Assembly (NCBI GenBank): GCA_023255485.1
Contig: JALRIJ010000001.1
Coordinates: 1 to 40,446, forward strand
Source of the DNA: Flectobacillus sp.
Lineage (GTDB): Bacteria; Bacteroidota; Bacteroidia; Cytophagales; Spirosomataceae
Length of the DNA stretch: 40,446 nucleotides
Direction: 5' to 3'
This document shows, one piece after another, positions 27,667 to 35,461 of this stretch. Both the position numbers and the translations under genes were made by a program. The notes under the pieces are model-generated. The model was not told where the DNA came from. It saw only the letters and a program-made list of their open reading frames with translations, and did not search any database. Within the stretch, counting starts at the first letter, position 1; each line of letters starts with the position of its first letter.

Positions 27667-28326
27667 ATGGCAAAAGTAGTGGTTTTCGGAACAGAGTTGG
27701 TGGCAGAATTAGCTCATTATTATCTTACCAACGACTCAGAACATGAGATTGTAGCCTTTACTGTCAATCAAGAGTACATTAAAGAGCCTACTTTTTGTGG
27801 TTTACCCGTTGTTCCTTTCGAAGAGGTAACCACCTTATATCCGCCTCTGGAATATAAATTTTTTGCTCCTCTTTCTGAACGAATGATGAATCAAGTGCGA
27901 GCAAAAGTATATCAGGAAGCGAAAGATAAGGGCTATGAGTTTATTTCTTATATCAGTTCAAAAGCAACGGTATTGACGGATAAGATAGGAGAAAATTGCT
28001 TTATCTTAGAAGATAATACCATTCAGCCTTTCGTGACGATTGGGAATGATGTGGTGTTATGGTCAGGTAATCATATTGGACATCATAGTGTGATCAAAGA
28101 CCATGTGTATTTCACCTCTCACATTGTGCTCTCTGGACGTTGTGTGGTCGAACCCTATTGTTTCTTAGGAGTGAATGCAACTATCCGTGACGGCGTGCAT
28201 TTAGGAGAAGGCACACTGATTGCGATGGGGACTAATTTTACAGGAAAAAGAACCGAAGAGTGGAGTATCTATAAAGGAAATCCTGCAGAAAAAGCTAAAA
28301 TTTCAAGCAAAGACATCAAGCTTTAA
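27667..28326 (+). CDS. NeuD/PglD-like sugar acyltransferase
   Basis: A 219-residue cytoplasmic enzyme. The N-terminal part (VVVFGTELVAELAHYYL) is the nucleotide-sugar-binding domain of the NeuD/PglD family. From about residue 95 a left-handed beta-helix of hexapeptide repeats follows, with a His-rich active-site loop (SGNHIGHHSVI). Such enzymes add acetyl or similar groups from an acyl-CoA to an amino or hydroxyl group of a sugar. Next to the DegT aminotransferase and WbqC genes, it probably acylates the new amino group. Confidence 0.82.
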   Translation: MAKVVVFGTELVAELAHYYLTNDSEHEIVAFTVNQEYIKEPTFCGLPVVPFEEVTTLYPPLEYKFFAPLSERMMNQVRAKVYQEAKDKGYEFISYISSKATVLTDKIGENCFILEDNTIQPFVTIGNDVVLWSGNHIGHHSVIKDHVYFTSHIVLSGRCVVEPYCFLGVNATIRDGVHLGEGTLIAMGTNFTGKRTEEWSIYKGNPAEKAKISSKDIKL

Positions 28327-28425
28327 GAAGTATTCATACGAAACTATTTTTAGTTGAAGTAATTAATTCATAGTGAGTACTTTAATTTCAAAACAAAGCT
28401 TTCAAAATTCATTATCATTACCTAT

Positions 28426-29355
28426 ATGAATTGGCATAAATTAGGTTGGGTTTTTAAACCAACAGCTGAATATGAGTGGAGTAAAACCCACGCTCAAGTA
28501 CCCTTTGCATTTCCGTTAGGAGATGATAAAATTAGGGTGTTTTTTTCTACCCGTGATGCTTCGAGTCGTTCGAGTGTGTCGTTTGTCGATATTGATGCAA
28601 ATAATCCTACAGAGGTATTATATGTACATGATAAACCTTGTTATCAGGCTGGAAAGTTAGGCTATTTTGATGACTCAGGTACGATGCCTTCTTGGTTTAT
28701 TGAACAAGACGGAAAAATTTTGTTGTACTACACGGGATGGAATACCAGTAAAACGGCTTCTTACCGATTAGGGATTGGGCTCGCAGAAAGTATTGATGGA
28801 GGGCTAACCTTCAATCGGGTATATGAAGGCCCTTTGATGGATAGAAGTATTTATGACCCTATTTGGGTTGGCCAGCCTTGTGTACTGAAGCATGAGGGAA
28901 TCTGGAAAATGTGGTATTTATCATGTGTGAAAATCGAATATATTGATAACCACCCAGAGCCTTTTTATGATGTGAAATATGCTACTTCCGAAGATGGTAT
29001 TCACTGGAATCGTACAGGAGATGTATGTATTGGTTTGGATGATTTTACGGATGCAGTGGGTCGCCCTTCTGTGATTATCGAAGATGGAAAATACATTATG
29101 TATTATTCATATCGCAATGCAAAGGGCTATCGTGCCGACAAAGGAACGAGCTACCGTTTAGGTTTTGCAGAATCAGAGGATGGAATTCATTGGACTCGTA
29201 GAGATGCTGAAATAGGAATAGATAAGTCGGCCGAAGGCTGGGATTCTGAAATGATTACCTATCCGCATGCTATCAAACATAATGGTAAAACGATGATGTT
29301 CTTCAATGGTAACGGCTTCGGAGCTTCAGGCTTTGGTGTAGCGATTGAGGAATAA
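28426..29355 (+). CDS. Glycosidase-like beta-propeller protein
   Basis: A 309-residue protein without a signal peptide. It has repeated strand patterns ending in KMWY, IMYYS or MMFFNG and paired segments YATSEDGIHW and FAESEDGIHW. This is typical of five-bladed beta-propeller glycosidase-like proteins (GH43/GH32/GH130-type folds). Acidic residues such as DDSGT and YDP could serve catalysis or binding. Because it is apparently cytoplasmic and in a biosynthetic locus, it may act on a precursor or be a phosphorylase or transferase. It is followed by a strong terminator. Confidence 0.65.
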   Translation: MNWHKLGWVFKPTAEYEWSKTHAQVPFAFPLGDDKIRVFFSTRDASSRSSVSFVDIDANNPTEVLYVHDKPCYQAGKLGYFDDSGTMPSWFIEQDGKILLYYTGWNTSKTASYRLGIGLAESIDGGLTFNRVYEGPLMDRSIYDPIWVGQPCVLKHEGIWKMWYLSCVKIEYIDNHPEPFYDVKYATSEDGIHWNRTGDVCIGLDDFTDAVGRPSVIIEDGKYIMYYSYRNAKGYRADKGTSYRLGFAESEDGIHWTRRDAEIGIDKSAEGWDSEMITYPHAIKHNGKTMMFFNGNGFGASGFGVAIEE

Positions 29356-29375
29356 GCTTGTTTTATCTATACTGA

Positions 29376-29418
29376 AATAACCAATGTTCGGGGAAATTCC
29401 TGAATATTGGTTATTTTT
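29376..29418 (+). terminator. Strong terminator inside the polysaccharide locus
   Basis: A 17-bp stem with two G-U pairs (29376-29392 with 29399-29415) and a 6-nt loop is followed by T5. It separates the genes from 17943 to 29355 from the GT2 gene that starts 36 nt later. Confidence 0.88.
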
Positions 29419-29454
29419 GTTCGTGCCTCCTGAGTATCTGGACAAAAATAAACA

Positions 29455-30435
29455 ATGATGAGTACACAACCCAAAGTTTCTATCTTAGTGGTTTGCTTCA
29501 ACCACGCCAAGTTTTTGCGTCAATGCCTTGATAGTGTTATTGCTCAAAAAACAAATCATCCCTTTGAAATCTTAATTGCTGACGATGCTTCGACTGATGG
29601 TACACAAGACATCATTAAGGAATATCATGCACGTTATCCAGACTTAATTACGACTGTTTTATTACATGAAAAAGGATATGGAGATTATGGAAAAAGTAAT
29701 TGTATCAGTATTGAAAAAGAGGCAAGAGGGACGTATTTGAATATCTTAGAAGGAGATGACTATTGGATAGACGAGAACAAACTCCAGCTTCAGATAGATT
29801 TATTGGATCAACATCCAGAAACGGTATTATGCTTTCATAATGCGTTGATTACCTATGACGATGGTAGTTTACCTTCGCATGAAGTAAACCCAATAGATCA
29901 AAAAGACCACTTAACTGCTGCTGATTTGATTAGCGAAACAGAAGTGTGGTTTATGGCTACCACGAGCGTAATGTATCGAAATGGTATTTTGTATCCTTTC
30001 CCTGACTGGTTTTATAAATCTAAAAGTGGGGATATTCCTCGTTATATCTTGCTTACAAAGCGAGGAGATATTCGTTATCTCAACCGAACGATGTCAGTGT
30101 ATCGTAGGCATTCCGCAGGGGTGAGTTATACCGACCATAAGCACGATGCGGGTTTTCTTTGGAATCGTATTGAAATGTATGAAAACATTGATAAAGAATT
30201 AAACTTCGTTTATCATGCCAAAATTCAAAAGAATATTGCCCGTTACTATCTGATGATGGCCAATTCAAAGCAATATAATGGACATTGGTATTGGGAACGT
30301 TATTATGCCCTGAAGTCTTTGCAATTATCGAAACCCAATAGCAAAGAGCATATAAAAGAGGTAGTCGCTGCTCATATTATTCCTCATAGTATCATGAAAC
30401 GATATGCTTTTATTAAAGGGAAAATTCTTGGCTAA
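29455..30435 (+). CDS. Family 2 glycosyltransferase
   Basis: A 326-residue cytoplasmic GT-A enzyme. The start PKVSILVVCFNHAKFLRQCL, nucleotide-binding DDASTDGT (43-50) and the metal-binding segment LEGDDYW (98-104) define GT2. It transfers a sugar from a nucleotide sugar to the growing polysaccharide or its lipid carrier; donor and acceptor are unknown. The start is one of two adjacent ATGs. It lies just behind a strong terminator and I see no clear promoter, so it may depend on readthrough. The basic C-terminus could bind the membrane. Confidence 0.9.
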   Translation: MMSTQPKVSILVVCFNHAKFLRQCLDSVIAQKTNHPFEILIADDASTDGTQDIIKEYHARYPDLITTVLLHEKGYGDYGKSNCISIEKEARGTYLNILEGDDYWIDENKLQLQIDLLDQHPETVLCFHNALITYDDGSLPSHEVNPIDQKDHLTAADLISETEVWFMATTSVMYRNGILYPFPDWFYKSKSGDIPRYILLTKRGDIRYLNRTMSVYRRHSAGVSYTDHKHDAGFLWNRIEMYENIDKELNFVYHAKIQKNIARYYLMMANSKQYNGHWYWERYYALKSLQLSKPNSKEHIKEVVAAHIIPHSIMKRYAFIKGKILG

Positions 30436-30506
30436 GTGAGAAAATTAAAAACATAAAAGCTAAATCTTCGTTTTAAAAGAAGATAGGATAATTAACAATT
30501 ATATGT

Positions 30507-31286
30507 ATGAATGCGAAACTAGAACAGTTAAAAGAGCGAATAGAGCCCCTTCGTCAGCAGCTCATTAATCATGAATTATATCAAGAAATGAAAACCATTG
30601 ATGACCTAAGGGTTTTTATGGAACATCATATCTTCGCTGTTTGGGACTTCATGTCATTACTGAAGTCGTTACAACAAGAATTGACTTGTGTAAGTATTCC
30701 TTGGGTGCCTAAAGGAAACCCGAATGCTCGTTACTTAATCAACGAAATCGTAACAGGAGAAGAAAGTGACGTAGATGGGCAAGGAATTCGTAAAAGTCAT
30801 TTTGAACTATATGTAGAAGCTATGACTCAGGCTGGTTGTAATGTGGATGGAATAAACCAATTTATGACAGCCTTGTCACAGGGGAAACAGGTAAGTGAAG
30901 CCTTTGAGGGGGCTAACATACCTAGTACGATGAGTGCTTTCGTAGAGGATACATTCCAGATTATTGCCACGAAAGAAACTCATAAAATTGCTGCTGCTTT
31001 TACATTTGGACGAGAAGATTTAATTCCTGCAATGTTTTTGAGTATCATCAAAGAGCTTAAAAAGCAGTTCCCAGAAAAGGTTGAAATCTTACATTACTAT
31101 ATTGAACGTCATATCGAAGTTGATGGTGGACATCATTCGCATCTTGGATATCAAATGGTAGAGGAATTGTGCGGGCAAGATGAAACGAAATGGAATGAAG
31201 CTTCTGATACTGTAGTTGAAGCCCTACAATCACGCATTCGCTTATGGGATAATATCTTACAAGCGGTAAGATGCGAAGTCGTTTAG
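30507..31286 (+). CDS. DUF3050 family, haem-oxygenase-like helical protein
   Basis: A 259-residue, mostly helical protein that I recognise as DUF3050. Potential metal-ligand motifs resemble the haem-oxygenase-like diiron oxidase/oxygenase fold: [12 protein letters not shown] (38-49), SHFELY (97-102), FTFGRED (165-171) and [12 protein letters not shown] (200-211). A non-haem iron or manganese enzyme is therefore plausible but unproven. It is 71 nt after the GT2 gene, with a weak 6-bp hairpin between (30464-30469 with 30479-30484). It may be unrelated to the polysaccharide locus. A perfect 21-bp terminator follows. Confidence 0.82.
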   Translation: MNAKLEQLKERIEPLRQQLINHELYQEMKTIDDLRVFMEHHIFAVWDFMSLLKSLQQELTCVSIPWVPKGNPNARYLINEIVTGEESDVDGQGIRKSHFELYVEAMTQAGCNVDGINQFMTALSQGKQVSEAFEGANIPSTMSAFVEDTFQIIATKETHKIAAAFTFGREDLIPAMFLSIIKELKKQFPEKVEILHYYIERHIEVDGGHHSHLGYQMVEELCGQDETKWNEASDTVVEALQSRIRLWDNILQAVRCEVV

Positions 31287-31336
31287 CTATCAATACTAGT
31301 AAACTTTCCATTTATGGAATAATCAAGAATAATTGG

Positions 31337-31383
31337 TAATGAAAAAAGTCCTTGTATCGTGCATACAAGGACTTTTTTCATTA
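31337..31383. terminator. Perfect 21-bp bidirectional terminator
   Basis: The arms 31337-31357 and 31363-31383 pair without a mismatch around a 5-nt loop (CGTGC). Runs of six A and six T lie inside the stem, so it works in both directions. It lies between the convergent DUF3050 and TPR genes. Confidence 0.92.
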
Positions 31384-31387
31384 TGAA

Positions 31388-32794
31388 TTATTTGTGCTTA
31401 TACTGGTCAATAATTCGATAAATTGCTTTTTGTGCTTCTAAATCGGGGAAGTACTCAAACATAATTTCATGTAAGTCGTAATTGACTGTTAGCCCTGTCT
31501 CAAGATAGGTGAAAGCTTCTTTATACTTTCCTGCTTTAATCAAATAAATGGCTGCTCGGTAGTATAATTCAGCTTCCTCTGGCATTTGTTCGAGTGCCGA
31601 CAACACGATACTGGCGGCAGAGTCAAAATCGCCTTGTTCATGATTCAAAACAGACCACTTTACCCATGCTTCCATATTGGTATCGTCATATTCTGCGGCT
31701 AGTTGGTACGCTTCCATCGCAGAGATGAGATTTCCTACATTGGCTTCCGCATCCGCTAAAGCGAGCCAGTGATACGAATTATTTTCGCTCAGAGAAGTTG
31801 CTTTTTTTAAGAAATGCAAAGCCTCAAACCATTTTTCCATTTCCGATAAGCAAATGCCAACTCCAAGATAACCATCTTCCCAAAGAGGGTCGAGGCGGAT
31901 AGAATCTTTGTAGTAATGAATGGCTTCTTCGTAACGTTCTTGGCGTTCAATACTTGCTCCTAAGCAGCAATAAACCTCTGGCGAAATTTCTTCATGTTCA
32001 AGACAATAACGGTAGGCTTCTTCTGCTTTTGCCCAATTGCTTAGGTTCATATAAGCATTCCCTAAGTTAAAATGAGCCGATGAAAAATCCTCTTTAATCG
32101 CTACAGCATATTCATAAGCGTTGGCAGCTTCTTCAAAGCGAGCCATCTTAGAGTAAGCAATACCGATGTTGTACCAAGCATTATGCGAAAAAGGGTCATT
32201 GTCAATAAACTTCTCATAAAAAGGTAAGCTTTCTTCAAGACAACCGATTTCGTCTAAGCTGTTTGCTAGTTCGTAAAGGGCATTTTCATTATTCATATTT
32301 ACTTCTATGGCCTGTTTAAAGGCTTCGACAGCATTATGATGTTTTTCCCAGCTTTGATAAGCTAGTCCAATGTGGAAATAAACTTCATCTTTTTCTTCCG
32401 AAAAATCAAGCATCTCCGTAAGCACTTCAATCGCTGATTGAAAATCGCCTTTTAGGTTAAAAATAGTACTTTTAAGGTAGATAATATCGGTGTCAGCAGG
32501 GTTAAAGGTTTCTGCTTTGTCGAGAATTTCTAAGGCTTCATCAAACTTATTATCATTCGAATACAGCTCTGCCTTACAAAGCATCATTTCGAGGGCGAAA
32601 GGATATTGTTCTAGTGCAATTTCACAAGCCCTCATTGCCGCCTCAATCTTACCTTCGTCCATATAGTGTTCCACTATTTGTTCGTAGGTCTCAAGGTCGA
32701 AGAATGAACTCTCTCGTTGTTCGAGCATTGTTTCAAAACGCCTTACAGAATGGAGAACATCTTCTTGTTGATCTTCAAAATCTTGTTCCATCAT
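31388..32794 (-). CDS. TPR-repeat protein
   Basis: This 468-residue protein is almost entirely tetratricopeptide repeats, about 11-12 of them. Recurrent patterns include YYHIGLAYQSWEKHHNAVEAF-like helices, AWYNIGIAYSKMARFEEA and AHFNLGNAYMNLSNWAKA. It has no signal peptide or membrane helix, so it is probably a cytoplasmic scaffold for protein-protein contacts. The N-terminus (MMEQDFEDQQED) is acidic. Partners are unknown. The large GAF-domain gene lies 226 nt upstream on the same strand. Confidence 0.9.
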   Translation of the reverse strand: MMEQDFEDQQEDVLHSVRRFETMLEQRESSFFDLETYEQIVEHYMDEGKIEAAMRACEIALEQYPFALEMMLCKAELYSNDNKFDEALEILDKAETFNPADTDIIYLKSTIFNLKGDFQSAIEVLTEMLDFSEEKDEVYFHIGLAYQSWEKHHNAVEAFKQAIEVNMNNENALYELANSLDEIGCLEESLPFYEKFIDNDPFSHNAWYNIGIAYSKMARFEEAANAYEYAVAIKEDFSSAHFNLGNAYMNLSNWAKAEEAYRYCLEHEEISPEVYCCLGASIERQERYEEAIHYYKDSIRLDPLWEDGYLGVGICLSEMEKWFEALHFLKKATSLSENNSYHWLALADAEANVGNLISAMEAYQLAAEYDDTNMEAWVKWSVLNHEQGDFDSAASIVLSALEQMPEEAELYYRAAIYLIKAGKYKEAFTYLETGLTVNYDLHEIMFEYFPDLEAQKAIYRIIDQYKHK

Positions 32795-33020
32795 TGCTTT
32801 TCCTAGGTAAGGTGGTGATTCACAAAATCTTTACATACGCTTCTTTTTAGCACACCTTTGAAACACCAAAATGAAGTTCCTTTCAAAACGCTTGAAAGAA
32901 ATGTATTACTGCCAAGATAATAAAAAACTTTGTTTTTTCCAAAAAAATGCCCGTCATTAAGAATGCCGAAAACGCTTGTTGTAAGGGCTTTATTAGGGTA
33001 AAAAGTCATCCCTTATCCCG

Positions 33021-35354
33021 TTACAGTACCGTTACTCTAATAGCTTTTAACCCATAGACTCCCTGCATTTCTTCTAATTCAAGGTACTCAATTTGATTTG
33101 AAATTAACTGTTTGCTATGCAAGTATTCAATATAACCAAGGTATTCTTCGAGGTCTTTGACATTTCCATAGACCAAGGCAATTTTCCCTGGTTGGGTCAG
33201 GCGTTCTTCCGTTCCTTTAAGCAGAGCCTTATCAATCCGTTTCTTCATGATTTCATAACGCAAGTTATAAGCTCCTTCTGTATCAAAGCGACGCTCGTCT
33301 CTTCTAAAGCTGATGTCAATGGCATTACTATGAATCAAAATTAACTGTGTCGTCTCTAATTTAATCGGTAACGTGTCGTGCAGTTCTCTCGTAACTTTTG
33401 TAATCTCAGCCATAGAATGTAGTTGCCACAAACGCAGGTTTCGCAAATACATTGGATTGTAAGGCTCATTAGGACAAATACTCTGACCAATATAAATATT
33501 GTACTCAACACCATCGGTTTTGTATTTCTCAAAATAATTAGGGTAGGCCGCTTGTATAATTTCCCGTTCTTTTTCGAGGTAATTACTTACGGTCGTATTG
33601 ATGGCATTCAGACTATCTTCAAAGGCTTTGCGGTATTCATAAACATGACCGTGATTTTCTTCCGTTACTACAAAGTAATAAGATAGAGCGGTATAGTCAG
33701 CTCCTTTTAATTCGAGCAAATGCCTAAAAATAGGCTCTATTTCTTCTGCAAAAAAGTAGTTTAAATGGATTTCATCATCGGGTGAAATACCGTCTTGAAT
33801 ACGAGCTAAAAACTGCTTGTTCTTAAAAGCCAATTCCTCTAAAATGGGTAAATCATGGACTAAACTAACTTCTTGTAGTGTTTGGTCGATAATATGAAGT
33901 TGAGTCTCAAAATCTCTTAAAAGGGCTTTGTTTCGCTCAATAGATGAGTTTCGTATATCGACAGCTCCGTATAATGGATAAACCTCTTTGAAAATGATAT
34001 TTTTCATTTGGTTATTTTTGGAGCTTTTGTTCTTCATAAAATCCCAAGCTACTTCATTGAATTTCCATTCTACAGCAGGCTGTAAAGAGGTAAATTTCTC
34101 TTTAATTAATTGCTCTATTTTATTCTCGAAGTTTTCAATATAGTGATTGATTGCTTGTTCCAGAATCGGGAGGGCTAAGTTGATTTTATTCATCTCTTCT
34201 GGCCCTAGTTGATTGGGCAGGCTACTTGCCACTTCTAATACGCCTATCAATTTACCTTGATTGCTAATCGGCATCATCAGATAACCTTGATATTGCTTTT
34301 CTAGCAATCCTTTGAACATTTCCCTATCTTTTAGGCCTGAATCCTGTAAATTAGGCACTAAAATCGTATGAGGATTTTGTTCGTACTTTTTCCATACTTC
34401 GCCAAAAATGCTATGTTGTTTATCCCTTTCAGACGGAATAATCAGCATGGTTTTACGGTTGTATTCTTCCGAAATGACGTAACTATTATTGACCTGTAAT
34501 AAGGGGAATATATTGACCTTAATCTCTTTAATACCTAATAATACCTTGATGGATTCCTCTAACGCAGTGTAGGTATGTCCATCGTTTGCATTGAGTTTTA
34601 GCCCAATGTTTTTCATTTCATTGAGAGCTGCTTCCTGTGTTACATCTCTGATACTGACAACACTAAAGCCTTCAAATAAGAAATCCTTTAAGGGAACATT
34701 TGCTAGTAAAGTTTTGACATCAATAATTTGGTTAGATTCGTTACAAATGATTCCTTTTTCGAGAGCAGGGAGGGGGTGCTCACCTGTATAGGTAATGTTT
34801 ATAAAACGGTTATCAGCATTGATACGGTAATATTTTAACAAGCCACTTTTGTTGTTTTTGAAAGAATAAGTGACTTCTTCGTTGATATCGATTTCAATCC
34901 CGTAGTACTTTTCTAATATCCATTTATAGGCAAATTGACATTTAGTGTCGGTAATTTCAGCGATGTTGACGGTACTATTGAGCGTAAGTAGGCCTTTTTC
35001 TAGGTCGATGAAAGCATCTTCAAACGCTTTTGAATAGTAAAAAACTCGCAAATAGAAAGGAAGGCTAAGGGCATAAAGTTGCTTATCGCTTTCAGAAACC
35101 AAGGGAAATAATACAAGGTTAAGTAACTCGACGAGCTTTTCCTGTAAATGAAATAAATCGGGGTCGTCAAAGGGTTCTAGTAATTCAGGATGTTCTTCAA
35201 ACTGTTCAATAATATACTGATATATTTTTGCTTGTAAGCCGTGTTGTTCTTGGGCTTTTTGACGTAAAAAGGCAACAAAAGGGCCGAATGAAAGCTTACT
35301 CTGAACATACCCCGTTAGCGTCAATGTTTCTGTATCGGGTGTAATTGTTTTCAT
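33021..35354 (-). CDS. Large GAF-domain protein
   Basis: I start at the ATG at 35354 (MKTITPDTETL), giving 777 residues. An earlier TTG lies inside a 19-bp hairpin and would add an unlikely N-terminus. The middle (about 265-435 of the product) looks like a GAF sensor domain, with segments TMLIIPSERD, ILVPNLQDS and GYLMMPISNQGKLIGVLEVAS. The flanking parts are helical and unfamiliar. There is no kinase, cyclase or DNA-binding domain, so it is probably a cytoplasmic sensor or scaffold working through partners. The conserved upstream gene encodes an outer-membrane phosphatase fusion. Confidence 0.72.
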   Translation of the reverse strand: MKTITPDTETLTLTGYVQSKLSFGPFVAFLRQKAQEQHGLQAKIYQYIIEQFEEHPELLEPFDDPDLFHLQEKLVELLNLVLFPLVSESDKQLYALSLPFYLRVFYYSKAFEDAFIDLEKGLLTLNSTVNIAEITDTKCQFAYKWILEKYYGIEIDINEEVTYSFKNNKSGLLKYYRINADNRFINITYTGEHPLPALEKGIICNESNQIIDVKTLLANVPLKDFLFEGFSVVSIRDVTQEAALNEMKNIGLKLNANDGHTYTALEESIKVLLGIKEIKVNIFPLLQVNNSYVISEEYNRKTMLIIPSERDKQHSIFGEVWKKYEQNPHTILVPNLQDSGLKDREMFKGLLEKQYQGYLMMPISNQGKLIGVLEVASSLPNQLGPEEMNKINLALPILEQAINHYIENFENKIEQLIKEKFTSLQPAVEWKFNEVAWDFMKNKSSKNNQMKNIIFKEVYPLYGAVDIRNSSIERNKALLRDFETQLHIIDQTLQEVSLVHDLPILEELAFKNKQFLARIQDGISPDDEIHLNYFFAEEIEPIFRHLLELKGADYTALSYYFVVTEENHGHVYEYRKAFEDSLNAINTTVSNYLEKEREIIQAAYPNYFEKYKTDGVEYNIYIGQSICPNEPYNPMYLRNLRLWQLHSMAEITKVTRELHDTLPIKLETTQLILIHSNAIDISFRRDERRFDTEGAYNLRYEIMKKRIDKALLKGTEERLTQPGKIALVYGNVKDLEEYLGYIEYLHSKQLISNQIEYLELEEMQGVYGLKAIRVTVL

Positions 35355-35370
35355 GTAATGCAATGTTGAT

Positions 35371-35418
35371 GTTGTTGTGTCTGATACAAAGCTTAAACCT
35401 TGTATCAGATACAACAAC
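35371..35418 (-). promoter_or_regulatory. 19-bp inverted repeat just before the GAF-gene start
   Basis: The arms 35371-35389 and 35400-35418 pair over 19 bp with one G-U pair around a 10-nt loop. The 3' end of the hairpin is 16 nt before the ATG. No T-run follows on either strand, so it is not a standard terminator. It could be a leader control hairpin or an operator, and it also makes the longer start codon unlikely. Confidence 0.65.
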
Positions 35419-35461
35419 GAGCTTGAACAGATAAGTTTCCGTTGAACCGAAATATCTTTAG

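Noticed and set aside
32803-33009. 68-codon frame between the TPR and GAF genes on the minus strand
   Set aside because: The product looks random, with no signal or family pattern and no promoter. The region is more likely the leader of the TPR gene.
35355-35417. Longer start (TTG at 35417) for the GAF-domain protein
   Set aside because: The 21 extra codons fall inside the 19-bp inverted repeat, and the ATG at 35354 is a normal start.
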